Below are positions 1 to 10,222 of a DNA stretch of 64,000 nt, one piece after another. Position numbers and translations under genes: made by a program. Position 1 is the stretch's first letter. Each line of letters begins with the position of its first letter. Below the pieces are notes generated by a model. That model saw nothing but the letters and a program-made list of their open reading frames with translations. It did no database searches and was not told where the DNA came from. The DNA comes from Chionoecetes opilio. Lineage: Eukaryota > Arthropoda > Malacostraca > Decapoda > Majidae. Where the stretch lies: positions 1 to 64,000 of the forward strand of contig JACEEZ010007150.1 in assembly GCA_016584305.1 (NCBI GenBank). The letters are read 5' to 3'.

Positions 1-102
1 GAAAATTTTTGGTGATGGTGATGAACATTGCCCTTGTAGAATTGTCAAAGGCCTAGGTACAAAACTATGATGAAATTTGAAACATTGCCCTTGCTAGTGT
101 AA

Positions 103-981
103 GGCCTGGTTCACACTTCACGTATTTGCTACGTCCGTCTTGTTATCGTGACGTCACCGTGACGTCACGATGACGTTACCTCGCCTCATTAGTCGATCAC
201 TCCCGCTCGCTCTTATCAGAAAACATTGCAGTATAAAACCTTGCTTTCCTTACTTCCTCCCTTTTGTACCCCATGACACACGTATTACTCCCTTCACTAT
301 ATCCCCCTTCACTCCCTGGCCTATCTATATAGCGCTACAATCCCCTGACAACAGTCTATTGCAAAGTTTACAAGTGGAATCTGTATAGCGGGGTCCACAA
401 GTGTTTCCACATATCGCAGTCATGGCGCTATTTTTCAAGTCACTAATAATTACTACCTATTACACGGCCTGTAGCCGTGTAATTGGTGGCGTAGCGGTGA
501 TGCTAGGGTGCAGGGTGTTGGTGGCGTAGCGTGATGCTGTAGGAAGGATGGTATATAGTAGCTACTAGAGGGGCACGTGAGAGGGTTAGAACTAGTTCAA
601 CTAGAGAACACGAGAAATAACGCATTAAAATACACAGAGGTAGTGGTGTTGGTGGAGCATATATTCAAGCAGCGGAACACAATATTTTAACATCATGTAT
701 GTCTTCCATTACTAATATTGTCTTCCAGAATCACTGATAATAAATATATTTTAAATCAGACCTTGGAAACTGCATTATTTTGATATTGCAAAACTTAGTT
801 ACGTATAATGTTCTATAAATTGTAGCACCACCGCTCACGCAGCCCGCCAAAAGAATTGGAGGCTCCGAATCTTTTGCCCCCAGACGCACGTCTTTCAAGG
901 TCACACAAGCAGGAAGTGACGTCACGATGACGTCACGTTGGCAAGGCGGACGTAGCAAATACGGGAAGTGTGAACCCCGCT
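103..981. mobile_element. Harbinger-like MITE with long inverted ends
   Basis: The left end (GGCCTGGTTCACACTTC...) and the reverse complement of the right end (AGCGGGGTTCACACTTC...) match over about 68 bp, including an ATTTGCTACGTCCG block and repeated TGACGTCA-type motifs. A TAA trinucleotide flanks both sides (100-102 and 982-984), as expected for the TWA target duplication of PIF/Harbinger elements. No transposase is visible inside, so it is non-autonomous. The superfamily call rests only on the 3-bp duplication and is tentative; the inverted-end structure itself is clear. Confidence 0.72.
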
Positions 982-984
982 TAA

Positions 985-1680
985 CCCTTTCACGCACGAA
1001 AAGTTTAATAAGTTTTTCCGTCCACTGCAACATCCGTCTTATGCTCCCTAAGGGGCCCCGCGAAATGGCCAGACTGTGTGGCGAATAATTTTTTTATGTT
1101 ATCAATTTCACCAACGTGTATTCTTTTTTCCTGGCATTATTATATATCATTGGTTTTGCAAGAGATTATTCTGCCTTATGAAAGAAAAAAATAACAAGAA
1201 ATGCAAATAAATAGCGGAATTTACCGACTCTGAAAAAATATTGAGTAAAGAGAAATAAGAAATACTTGCGTTCACCACTTCGTAGCTCGAAACTTTCTGA
1301 GTCAACTTTTTATGGTTTATATGCCAATAAAGGCGGATTGTTATGAGGATTCCAACGCTACCATTATAATTTTCATATGGCCATTATGGCCAGCTCGGGA
1401 CACGTTTTAAAGGGACGACAATTCGCGCGCACAGGCTGCTTGCTGAGTGGAAACTGACACACAAACCCTTATCATTTCACATCCACTCACACGAGAGAGT
1501 TAACAATTAGTTTATGTTATAGGTCTAGGTTGGATCTTTGACGCAGAAAATTTTGACGCAATTCTGATAAATACTTTATTTTTAGCGAAATTTTTACTGT
1601 TTTTTGACGCAATTCGCGTCATAAGCTCAGATTGCAGACGGGCCCGTTTTGACGCGATCATGTCACCGTGCGTGAAAGGG
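985..1680. mobile_element. piggyBac-like MITE (TTAA target site)
   Basis: A perfect 14-bp terminal inverted repeat, CCCTTTCACGCACG at 985-998 and its complement at 1667-1680, is flanked on both sides by TTAA (981-984 and 1681-1684). TTAA duplication with CCCTTT-type ends is the hallmark of piggyBac-like elements. The 696-bp interior has no long coding frame. It abuts the Harbinger-like MITE directly; the left TTAA overlaps that element's right TAA. Confidence 0.75.
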
Positions 1681-1690
1681 TTAAGATGCC

Positions 1691-1818
<128 letters not shown>

Positions 1819-1900
1819 CTTACTAAACCTATCAATTAATGCCTTTTATTTAGAAGTTAAAACAATAAGCACTTTCATAATTATGATTCTCAAAAGTTGA

Positions 1901-1905
<5 letters not shown>

Positions 1906-1990
<85 letters not shown>
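1906..1990. repeat. (TC)n microsatellite
   Basis: About 85 bp of pure TC, separated from the preceding TC array by 93 bp of AT-rich DNA. Confidence 0.97.
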
Positions 1991-1993
<3 letters not shown>

Positions 1994-2179
1994 TATCACA
2001 TACATAGAAAAAATGAAATAGCTTTATATATACATTGAATATATCACAAATATTTCTCAACATGTAAATATAATGTCATTTCTCTATTTCTTAATTTTAA
2101 ATAAGTTTACTGTATGTTGTAATTAACTAAGTATTGCTTTATTAAATTGTGGTCCTAATTTATCATAGCAAAGGGAAAT

Positions 2180-2312
2180 TATAAGTATGAATTGGTAATA
2201 TTTGTTAACATCTAATATATTATGTTAGTAGGGAAACAAACTAACTAATATACTTATCCCCCACTAATATACTAAATTAATGTTAACAAATTTTACCTAT
2301 TCATACTTTTAA
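2180..2312. repeat. AT-rich inverted repeat
   Basis: ATAAGTATGAATTGGTAATA at 2180 onward is repeated in inverse orientation near 2279-2311, ending in TTTGTTAACAT on both arms. The arms are about 32 bp with a spacer near 70 bp. The surroundings (1991-2744) are AT-rich and I see no gene there. Confidence 0.55.
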
Positions 2313-2744
2313 CAATAATAATTTAATAATGTAACTTGCAAAGGGAAATATTTATAGGTTCTTATCGTAAAGTTTAGATCATTACTTAAGTCTTATAGAA
2401 ATATTGTGTTCTCTCACACGCGCCGATGACTTCCCCGCCACCGTCCTCACCGCTGTACTCAGCTTTGTCATTCAGAACACGTACAGCGGTAGACAGGTGC
2501 CAAATCGTCGAAGATAAGCAAGTTAATCTCTATCTTACCCATTTCTGCTGACTATTACACGATAAGATAAGAGAAAAACTAAGAAACGTGATAAATACAG
2601 TGTTAAATTGCTATTAATAACACTGGAATTGAACGAAAACTAAAATAATGACGTAATTAATTGGCGTTTCGGGCAGCATAGGGCAGCATTTTTACTTACT
2701 GCTGCTGCCCTATATAACCCTGGACCAAGGATAGTATATAGCGT

Positions 2745-3552
2745 TGGGAGGACCCTTGGGAGGGTCCGGGCGGGGGTGGGGGGTGGCTGTGCGACGCCAG
2801 CGACGCCCCGGGCACCAGTACGAGCGACGTATCCATCCGCCCCCCGCTGGTTCCACGTGGCAGGCCAGGAAACGCCCGACGCCCCGACCCGGCCCTTGGG
2901 AGGGTCCGGGCGGGGTTGGGGAGTGGCTGTGCGACGCCTGCGACGCTCCGGGCACCAGCACGAGCGACGAATCCATCTGCCTCCCGCTGGTTCCACGTGG
3001 CAGGCCAGGAAATACCCGACGCTCCGACCCGACCCTTGGAAGGGTCCGGGCGGGGGTGGGGGGTGGCTGAGCGACGCCTGCGACGCTCCAGGCACCAGCA
3101 CGAGCGACGAATCCATCCGCCGCCCTCTGGGTTCACATGGCAAACCAGGAAGCGCCCGACGCCCCGTCCCGGCCCTTGGGAGGGTCCGGGCGAGGGTGGG
3201 GGGTGGCTGTGCGACGTCTGCGACGCACTGGGCACCAGCAAGAGCGACGAAACCGTTCGCCGCCCGCTGGTACCACGTGGCAGGCCAGGAAACTCCTAAC
3301 ACCCCGTCCCAGCCCTTGGGAGGATCCGGGCGGGGGTGGGGTGTGGCTGTGCGACGTCTGCGACGCACTGGGCACCAGCTTGAACGACGTATCCATCCGC
3401 CTCTCGCTGGTTCCACGTGGCAGGCCAGGAAACCACCAACACCCCGTCCCGGCCCTTGGGAGGGTCCGGGCGGGGGTGGGGTGTGGCTGTGCGACGTCTG
3501 CGACGCACTGGGCACCAGCTTGAGCGACGTATCCATCCACCGGTAACACGTG
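2745..3552. repeat. GC-rich 140-bp minisatellite, about six units
   Basis: The block CCCTTGGGAGGGTCCGGGC recurs at 2753, 2893, 3033, 3173, 3313 and 3453, an exact 140-bp period. Each unit also carries GCGACG...GGCACCAG and, usually, the palindrome CCACGTGG. Long open frames on both strands arise because the unit is GC-rich and rarely contains stops; 140 is not a multiple of 3, so successive units fall in different frames. I treat these frames as non-coding. Confidence 0.93.
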
Positions 3553-3699
3553 GCAAATCTCCTGATTAGCCTGAAAGAGGACACACACCTCTGCCCCCCC
3601 AAAAAATGGGTGCGCAGAAAGATGAGCGCCGCCCCGGACGGCCGCCCCGGAAAAGGGAAACCGGGGCCAAAACATATAGAGCACATATACATCATATGT

Positions 3700-4586
3700 A
3701 TAAACCATAAGACCATTGTATACCTGGACTGTTCACGCGACAATGTTTTGAATTGCGGGGCTGCATAGGGGCCTGCGGGGCGCCCGACAAAGAGATATAG
3801 TGGTCTATGGACTATCATATAGACTGGTTTATCAGTATATATGATATACTGTAATCTTCGTAAATGTTTGTTCTATAATATTATCAAATAAAAAACAGTA
3901 AAACACGCTAAAGAAATGCCATTACGAGACTATGAAGAAATATGCATGAACTTAATATTCACTTAACTCTTCGCCATTTAAAACTTTCGAGTCAACTTTT
4001 ATAATGAAGAGTATCAATACAAGCGCAATTTTATTAGCTTTCCATTGCTATAGTTCGTTATCTGATAAGTTAATTAAAACCATGCATAAATTAGCCTTAA
4101 ATAAATAAATAAAATCACCAATCGGGTAATTTTCCCGATTGGTGATGTTCTTTATTTACTTATATATTTCGTTTTCTGATAAATGAATTAGTACTGTGTA
4201 TAAATTAGCGTTGACTAAATAAATAACATCATCAATCGGGAAAATTTCCGATTGATGATTTTATTTATTTAGTTAACGCTAATTTATGCATGGTTCTAGT
4301 TCATTTATCAGATAACGAAATATAGCAATGGAAAGCTAATAAAATTGCGCTTCTATTAATACCCTTCTTGATAAAAGTTGACGCGCATAGTTGTAAATGG
4401 CGAAGAGTTGAAGTGAATATTAAGTTCATGCATATTTCTTCAGTCTCGTAATTGCATTTCTTTAGCGTGTTTTACTGTTTTTTATTTGATAATATTATAG
4501 AACAAACATTTACGAAGATTACAGTATATCATATATACTGATAAACCAGTCTATATGATCCGTATATATATATTATATAATATATA

Positions 4587-4644
<58 letters not shown>

Positions 4645-4726
4645 TCGGAGCGGCCCTCCGACTTCGGGCCCTTGCGCGACAGGCCGATATTCTGTGCGCA
4701 GTCCAGGTATACAGTGGTCTATGGTC
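3700..4726. mobile_element. fold-back (palindromic) element A
   Basis: The block 3818-4559 is essentially one long palindrome. The left arm (from ACTGGTTTATCAGTATATAT) is repeated in reverse complement ending at 4559, and the centre has two further hairpins built on ATCACCAATCGGG (4114-4146 and 4230-4262). Outer arms with GTATACCTGGACTG near 3718 and CAGTCCAGGTATAC near 4701 extend the symmetry to about 3700-4726. A TA array (4563-4641) has grown inside the right arm. No ORF. The same family occurs at 13102-14281. Confidence 0.85.
4563..4641. repeat. (TA)n microsatellite inside fold-back element A
   Basis: Alternating TA tract with a few phase breaks, located only in the right arm of the surrounding palindrome. 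Confidence 0.95.
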
Positions 4727-4749
4727 AAACATATAATTAATAGCTATAA

Positions 4750-5134
4750 ACTGACGGCTTTGAAGTATGAAAAGCCTATTTTTGGGTCCACGACATAGCT
4801 AGTGCACTAGCTAATAGACAGGATCTATCGCCACCCAGGGTAATCCCTGGGTAATCCGGGCAACCTTATCCCACATCTGGTGAAGACCAGGCTGCACTAG
4901 AAAGCTGCAACATTGCAGAAACAAAACTAACTACTAAGAAGAAGAACACGTCTGGCAGTCACGCGCCGGCACCCGCCACACCCGGCTGACACCAGACAAT
5001 CATACCAATCCCAAGAAGCTCCCCCGGGGAGAGGGGCTGAAAACTTGGTGGGGAAGGAAGGGTGGGAGGCCGAAGGCCGTGCACTAGCTATGTCGTGGAC
5101 CCAAAAATAGGCTTTTCATACATCAAAGCCGTCA
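4750..5134. repeat. fold-back repeat with 55-bp arms
   Basis: The arm at 4750-4806 (ACGGCTTTGAAGTATGAAAA to the palindrome TAGCTAGTGCACTAGCTA) is present in inverse orientation at 5080-5134 with one or two differences. The 273-bp spacer is GC-richer. A third copy of the AGCTAGTGCACTAGCT palindrome follows at 5152-5167. It may be the end of a larger unit; there is no clear target duplication. Confidence 0.7.
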
Positions 5135-5595
5135 TTTTAGGTCCCCCTATAGCTAGTGCACTAGCTATCTGCCACTTGGAGACGGGGCAAGAGCCCCCAA
5201 CCCCCGAGGGGAGAAGGAAGGCAACTGCTCAAGAAAACAAAAGGGAACTGGACCGACAGGAGGAGACGAAACCCGGGAGTGCCGGACCGAAACTGGTCGC
5301 CCAGGAGGTACTGGAGGACGTTCACCAGGGACCAGAAGGGGACATGACGACGGGGGGGAGTCAGGAGGAAAACCCCCCCACTTCAGTAGGGCCACCGAAC
5401 GGCGGTCCAGGACGAATACCCGGCCGTATTCGCCCAGCCAGCGACGCCAGGCGAGCGGAGAAAGAGGCAGAGGTCCACCACCTGTTGGGGGCCAGGAAGG
5501 AGAGGAAATCCAGGACCACAGACCCCGAAACGCGACGAAGATCTGACCGATTGAGGAAAGACAGAAAGGCGCCCAGAGGGACCCGGACAGCCTAG
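5062..5595 (+). other. open frame, 177 codons, possible retroelement remnant
   Basis: The frame is charged (Arg, Lys, Glu, Gly, Pro rich) and starts inside the right arm of the preceding fold-back repeat. I recognise no domain. Its composition would fit a decayed retroelement ORF1 or simply GC-rich chance coding, so no function is assigned. It lies just beyond the 3' end of the reverse-strand LINE at 5697. Confidence 0.2.
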
Positions 5596-5696
5596 CAGAT
5601 GATGAGCGGAGAGAAACACCAGACGGGTAGCGGGAAGGTGGAAGGAATCGCGGCAGAGAGCTCCTCCAGAAGAGCGAGGACCTCCAAAAGGAACAG

Positions 5697-7980
5697 ATAA
5701 TTTATAATTATAATTTGATAATTTTATTGGTCTCAATAAGTTACGTATGAATAGTTTACACAATATAAAATTACATTGAGAAGTATAAGCCCGATGAGCA
5801 GGTGCTCTAATACGGGCCAATAATTAATATATAAGGATTTTGCTATCACATCATGAAAGGCATGCATAACTAAGAATTAGAACATAGAACATCACAAAAA
5901 CATTTATATGTTAAGAAAATATGACAAAAAACAAAAAAAAAAAAAAAAATAGTAAGATCTGAGTACAACAGATTAAATGATGTTAACAATACACAAACAA
6001 AAAAACAAACAAAAACTGCTTACATATTTCATCAGGTACTTATCTACGCAACTAAGTACTGTAACCTTACAATAGTATTCAAGCATCTTATACATTCGAA
6101 TAATTGTTTAACAACTGTTGCTTAAGCTTTGATTTAAATAAATGCTTTGATGGAACAAGCTTTGTGGTGTCAGGTAGCTGGTTCCACTGTCTGGCTCCTC
6201 GAAACAGAATACTTTGTTGGGCATGCGATGTCCTGTACAGGTGAAGTCGGAGCTCCTGTGGTCTTCTCGTGTCAGTGTTATGAATTATAACTTGGAATCC
6301 TATGTCAATAGGATATGTGTTTATGGCATTATACAGAAAAATATTACTTTGCAACATTACGATATCTGGCAACTTAAGAAGACTATGATCTCTAAAATAC
6401 GGATTTGTGTGGTCATATCGATGGCAGTTAAATATTGCACGTATACATTTTTTCTGTGTGGTAAATAAGATTTGTATATATGTTTGATAGGCTCCGCCCC
6501 AAGTGGATGCACAATATATAAGATGAGGATAAATTATTGAATAATAGACTTGTTTAAGATTTTGCAGATTTAAATGGTTCCTAATTTTATAAATTACTCC
6601 TATTAATTTTGATATTTTAGATCTAATGTCGTCAATATGTGGTTTCCACTTGAGAGTATTATCAATTAAGATCCCTAGAAATGTTACTGCTTTAACTTTG
6701 TTGACTGTAAGATCATTCATTTTGATGATGCTATCGGTTGGTTGAGCGTGTAAGGAGTGTGATACCATATAATTCGTTTTTTTAATGTTTAGTGTTAGTT
6801 TATTGCTTTTAATCCAGTCAGAAACATGTATTAACTCATTGTTTAGTGTGTCCTGTAGTGTCTTGAGATTGTGGCCTTGAAGGTAAATAGTAGTGTCATC
6901 AGCAAACAACAAGAATTTTAATTCATTACTTGAGCGTATTATATCATTTATATATATCAAAAATAAAACAGGGCCCAATACTGATCCTTGAGGTATACCG
7001 CAATGAGTTGATTTACAAGCTGAAAAGATATTATTAAAAACTGTGAACTGTTTCCTATGACTTAAATAGCTTTTAAACCATTCAAGAGTAGGGCCACGAA
7101 TCCCATAAACCTCTAATTTTTCTACAAGAATGGAATGTGAAATGGAATTGAAAGCCTTTGTAAGATCACAAAATAGTATTACTTGGTAAAGTTTGTTGTC
7201 TAAGGTGTTGTAAAGTGATTGGCACAGTTTATGTACAGCCAGCTCAGTGGAGTAGCCTGGTCGGAACCCAAACTGACAATTTGATAACAATGAGTACTTA
7301 TTCAGGTAGTTCATTAAACGAGTTACCATTACTTTCTCAAAAACTTTACTAAAGGTAGGCAGTAACGATATGGGTCTGTAATTTTCAGGATTGGTGTTGA
7401 CGCCTTTTTTATATATAGGTATTACCTTGGCTATTTGGAGATATTTCGGAAAGGTACCGTACTGAAAAGATTTATTTATGATATGTGCTAAAAAGGGAGA
7501 AATTGTATCAGAACATTCTTTTACAACCTTGGTATGAATATTGTCATGACCAGGAGAAGTTCCTTTAAGATTAGTAATTATTGTCTGTATTTCTGTCACT
7601 GTTGTCGGTTTTAAGTAAAAAGAATAAGGAGCAGGTGCAGGTAAGAAATATGTAAATGGTACTTGAGCTTCCTGTATCACTTCTGAGAGATTATCAGCGA
7701 CGCTTGTAAAATAGTTATTAAATCCCTCAGCAATATCATTAGAATTTGAAACATATATGTCTTGAAACGAAAAAGCGGTTGGTAGTTGAGACGTACTTCT
7801 TCCCATTATAGTGTTCAACACTTCCCATGTTTTACTGGAATTTCCTGAATGTTCTTTTAATTAATTTTTATAATAATTCTCTTTCGCGGCTCTTATTGTT
7901 GAACACTATTGTGAGTACATTTCTATATCTTTTAAATTCAGTACATATGTTAGTAGCCATTTTGCATACTGCTTTTGTAA
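5697..7980 (-). mobile_element. LINE A, 5'-truncated Jockey/CR1-type non-LTR retrotransposon
   Basis: On the minus strand the order is the tail of the endonuclease-RT linker (7980 to about 7822, with a frameshift and a stop), the RT ORF, and a roughly 390-bp 3' UTR ending in an AATAAA signal near 5727 and short AATTATA-type tail repeats near 5700. The endonuclease domain is missing, so the copy is 5'-truncated. It ends abruptly at about 7980 against another LINE fragment on the opposite strand. Confidence 0.85.
6088..7821 (-). CDS. reverse transcriptase of LINE A (577 codons open)
   Basis: Non-LTR reverse transcriptase, which copies the element RNA into DNA at the target site. Fingers/palm motifs occur in order: PENYRPISLLPTFSKVFEK, QFGFRPGYST, the motif A region FCDLTKAFNSIS, CGIPQGSVLGPVLFLIYIND, and the catalytic FADDT. 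The thumb and a C-terminal region follow. The catalytic Asp of motif A and the FADD pair are both present. The first Met shown is not a natural start: coding similarity continues upstream (NSSKTWEVLNT) to an in-frame stop near 7860 and then a frameshift. The frame is otherwise long and clean, but without an endonuclease it cannot move on its own. Confidence 0.85.
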   Translation of the reverse strand: MLNTIMGRSTSQLPTAFSFQDIYVSNSNDIAEGFNNYFTSVADNLSEVIQEAQVPFTYFLPAPAPYSFYLKPTTVTEIQTIITNLKGTSPGHDNIHTKVVKECSDTISPFLAHIINKSFQYGTFPKYLQIAKVIPIYKKGVNTNPENYRPISLLPTFSKVFEKVMVTRLMNYLNKYSLLSNCQFGFRPGYSTELAVHKLCQSLYNTLDNKLYQVILFCDLTKAFNSISHSILVEKLEVYGIRGPTLEWFKSYLSHRKQFTVFNNIFSACKSTHCGIPQGSVLGPVLFLIYINDIIRSSNELKFLLFADDTTIYLQGHNLKTLQDTLNNELIHVSDWIKSNKLTLNIKKTNYMVSHSLHAQPTDSIIKMNDLTVNKVKAVTFLGILIDNTLKWKPHIDDIRSKISKLIGVIYKIRNHLNLQNLKQVYYSIIYPHLIYCASTWGGAYQTYIQILFTTQKKCIRAIFNCHRYDHTNPYFRDHSLLKLPDIVMLQSNIFLYNAINTYPIDIGFQVIIHNTDTRRPQELRLHLYRTSHAQQSILFRGARQWNQLPDTTKLVPSKHLFKSKLKQQLLNNYSNV

Positions 7981-7983
7981 TTT

Positions 7984-8600
7984 ATGGCGGTGTTTAAATG
8001 GAAGTTTGCTTACATTCAACCTGTTCCTAAGAAGGGTGACCGTTCTAATCCTTCAAACTACCGTCTTATAGATTTGACTTCCTGCCTTTCTAAGCCTTTT
8101 GAATCTATACTTAATAAGAAGATTCTTAAGCTGCTCAATCAATCTGCTCACAATCTTCTATCTGATCGTCAGTACGGTTTCCGTAGAGGGCGATCTACTG
8201 GCGATCTTCTAGCTTTCCTAACTGAATCTTGGTCATCCTCCTTTAGGGTTTCGGTGAAATTTTTGCTATTGCCTTTGACATAATCAAAGCTTTTGATAGA
8301 GTCTGGCACAAATCTTTAATTTCTAAACTACCCTCATTCGGTTTATATCCTTCTCTCTGTACCTTCATCTTAAGTTTCCTTTCAAACCGTTCTATTGCAG
8401 CTACTGTAGATGGACATTGTTCTTCGACTAAATCTATCAATAGTGGTGTTCCTCAGGGTTCTGTTCTATCACCCACTCTCTTGCTATTATTAATTAATGA
8501 ACTTCTAAGTCAAACTCAAAGCCCTATCCATTCCTACGCTGATGATTCTACCCTGCATTTTCAACGTCATTCATTAGGCGTCCAAATCGACAGGAACTAA
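7984..8600 (+). pseudogene. LINE B reverse transcriptase fragment
   Basis: A plus-strand RT fragment: VPKKGDRSNPSNYR, SDRQYGFRRGRSTGDLLAFL, then after a frameshift near 8243 KAFDRVWHKSLISKLPSFG, NSGVPQGSVLSPTLLL and YADDSTLHF. The catalytic YADD is intact, but a frameshift and truncation at both ends make this a fossil. The same family recurs on the minus strand at 43807-45715 and at 27003-27652 plus 36155-36494. It is juxtaposed in opposite orientation to LINE A. Confidence 0.85.
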
Positions 8601-8718
8601 GTGATTCACGGAGATATGCCACAGAGCGCCTAACTTCTGATCGTCATCGTTGCCGGTGACGGTGCCGTCAACGACACCGTCATTCGCCTGTGAAAAATAT
8701 GTAAACGTAACAAACAAG

Positions 8719-9048
8719 CTACATTTTTTCCCCTGCTAAAATAAAAATGTTTTCTAGACATCCCCTGCCAGCCTGGGCCCCTGCTTGCTCACGGTACGGA
8801 CGGAAACATTCACTCAGTCTCTTACAAAGGATTATGCTATATATTTTGGCAATACTTTTCCTCACACTTATACCTCTATTATTAGATACCTGACTGCGTA
8901 AACCACGATTGAATGTCATAAACAATTTCGCTGTTATCCAATCTGAAGGATATGTGTTTGACCTCCCAAAAAAGTTAAACAAAGTGTCTATACATAGTTT
9001 CAAGGGAGATGATAATTTCTTAAAAATCCTAGGAGACAAATATGGCAC
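8719..9048 (-). pseudogene. non-LTR reverse transcriptase fragment (third family)
   Basis: About 109 codons including NNRGISVRKSIAKIYSIILC and RPYREQAGAQAGRGCLENI, which match the fingers region of another non-LTR RT type (NYRGIS...REQAGAQ...GCLE). No palm or catalytic motif remains. The fragment has no evident 3' tail and is followed by a TG array. Confidence 0.65.
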
Positions 9049-9056
9049 ACATGTGT

Positions 9057-9134
9057 GAGTGTGTGTTGTGTGTGTGTGATGTATGTATGTTTGTGTGTGT
9101 GCGTGTGTGTGTGTGTGTGTGTTTGTGTGTGTGT
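9057..9134. repeat. (TG)n microsatellite
   Basis: Imperfect TG tract that directly abuts the 3' tail of the minus-strand SINE at 9140-9433, so it probably grew from that tail. Confidence 0.92.
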
Positions 9135-9139
9135 ATTCA

Positions 9140-9433
9140 TCTAGTTGTATTCATCTAGTTGCATTTTGCAGGGCCTGAGCTACACTTGTATGGCCCCGTC
9201 TCCATATCTACATTTTATCATTCATCCTTAGTTTTTTTTTAGTGTTGGCCAAAGACACCAAACCCGGGAAGCGGGTCACAACTTCCTGGCTAACACCCGG
9301 TACCCATTCACTGTTGGGTGGACAGGGACTCAAGTTTAAGAAGATCGCCCATCTCTCTTCGCTCTGCCTGGGGATCGAACCCGGAACTTCTCGGTTGTGC
9401 ACCGAGTGTGCTACCACTACACTACGGAGTACC
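9140..9433 (-). mobile_element. tRNA-derived SINE, family 1
   Basis: On the minus strand a tRNA-like head carries an A box (TAGTGTAGTGG, complement of 9413-9423) and a B box (GGGTTCGATCC, complement near 9371-9382), spaced as in a tRNA promoter. A unique body follows to about 9140, ending in a repeated ATGAATACA tail that grades into the AC/TG array. RNA polymerase III transcription is implied by family knowledge. A 3' fragment of the same family is at 59330-59470. Confidence 0.75.
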
Positions 9434-9594
9434 CTTGTATGTGTGTGTGTATGTCTGTATGCGTGTGTATGTGTGTGTGTGCGTGTGTGTGTATATGTGT
9501 GTATGTGTGTGTGTGTGTGTATGTGCGTGTGTGTGTGTGTGTGACTGCGTGTGTGTGTGTGACTTTGTGTGTGTGCGTGTGTGTGTGTGTGTGT
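9434..9594. repeat. (TG)n microsatellite, imperfect
   Basis: About 160 bp of TG with interspersed TA and GC steps, next to the head end of the SINE. Reading frames through it are artefacts. The following stretch, 9600-9980, is unique AT-rich DNA with no gene that I can see. Confidence 0.93.
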
Positions 9595-9979
9595 AACCCA
9601 ATGGTAATCATAAATAATAATCATAAAAATATATAACCGATAAGGTCTACGGGAATTATTTCCAATATTGCACGGTTCGTGAACCAGTTCGCGGCTGTCA
9701 CAAAATAGTTATAACACCTATTTTTATACTCAACGAGACCCTCAAGAGAAAATGAGGAAGTGGACCATATAACATGCTCTTTTAGATACTATATGGAGAT
9801 TAATATATACAATAGCCTAGGAGTTAGTTTTGTTATACTATGGAAACAAAACAAAAAATATTAGTAAAAAACTTTCCTCTATAATCCAGTGAATGCACTA
9901 TTGTTTTTCATATCTCCTCCAGGACTCAATATCCTCTTCAAGCTTACTTTCATAATAAGATTTAATTTCCTTTCATAAT

Positions 9980-10050
9980 CACAGGAACTACCTCGTGTAT
10001 GTAGGTCTCACGGCCTCTTGTTGTTTCCTTATTTTCTAATGTTCTTATGA
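9980..10050 (+). repeat. LINE C 3' tail fragment
   Basis: The stretch ACAGGAACTACCTCGTGTAT to TTATTTTCTAATGTTCTTATG matches, with small changes, the 3' tail that follows the LINE C stop codon at 54618-54690. Only the tail is present, so this is a severely 5'-truncated insertion. Confidence 0.7.
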
Positions 10051-10222
10051 CTAAAACATATCAACCTAAGTCACAATATCTCCAATTAAATTCAGCTCTA
10101 AAATATACGTTGGATATTGATCTCAACTTACGTTATATATTGTTGGAATATATAACAATCAACTAACTACTCTTAAGATAAAACACATTATATTGTGGAC
10201 TCTTTTAACGGATCACCTTTCC

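Noticed and set aside
170..388. 72-codon open frame
   Set aside because: Lies inside the Harbinger-like MITE, no domain, no transposase similarity.
2640..3818. Long overlapping open frames on both strands (up to 392 codons)
   Set aside because: They follow the 140-bp GC-rich repeat, shift frame from unit to unit and appear on both strands at once; there is no domain and no splice support.
9371..9433. Functional tRNA gene
   Set aside because: A and B boxes are present but no closed cloverleaf with acceptor stem is evident, and the sequence continues into a SINE body.
9208..9636. Cys-Val and Thr-His repeat proteins
   Set aside because: Translations of TG/AC microsatellites.
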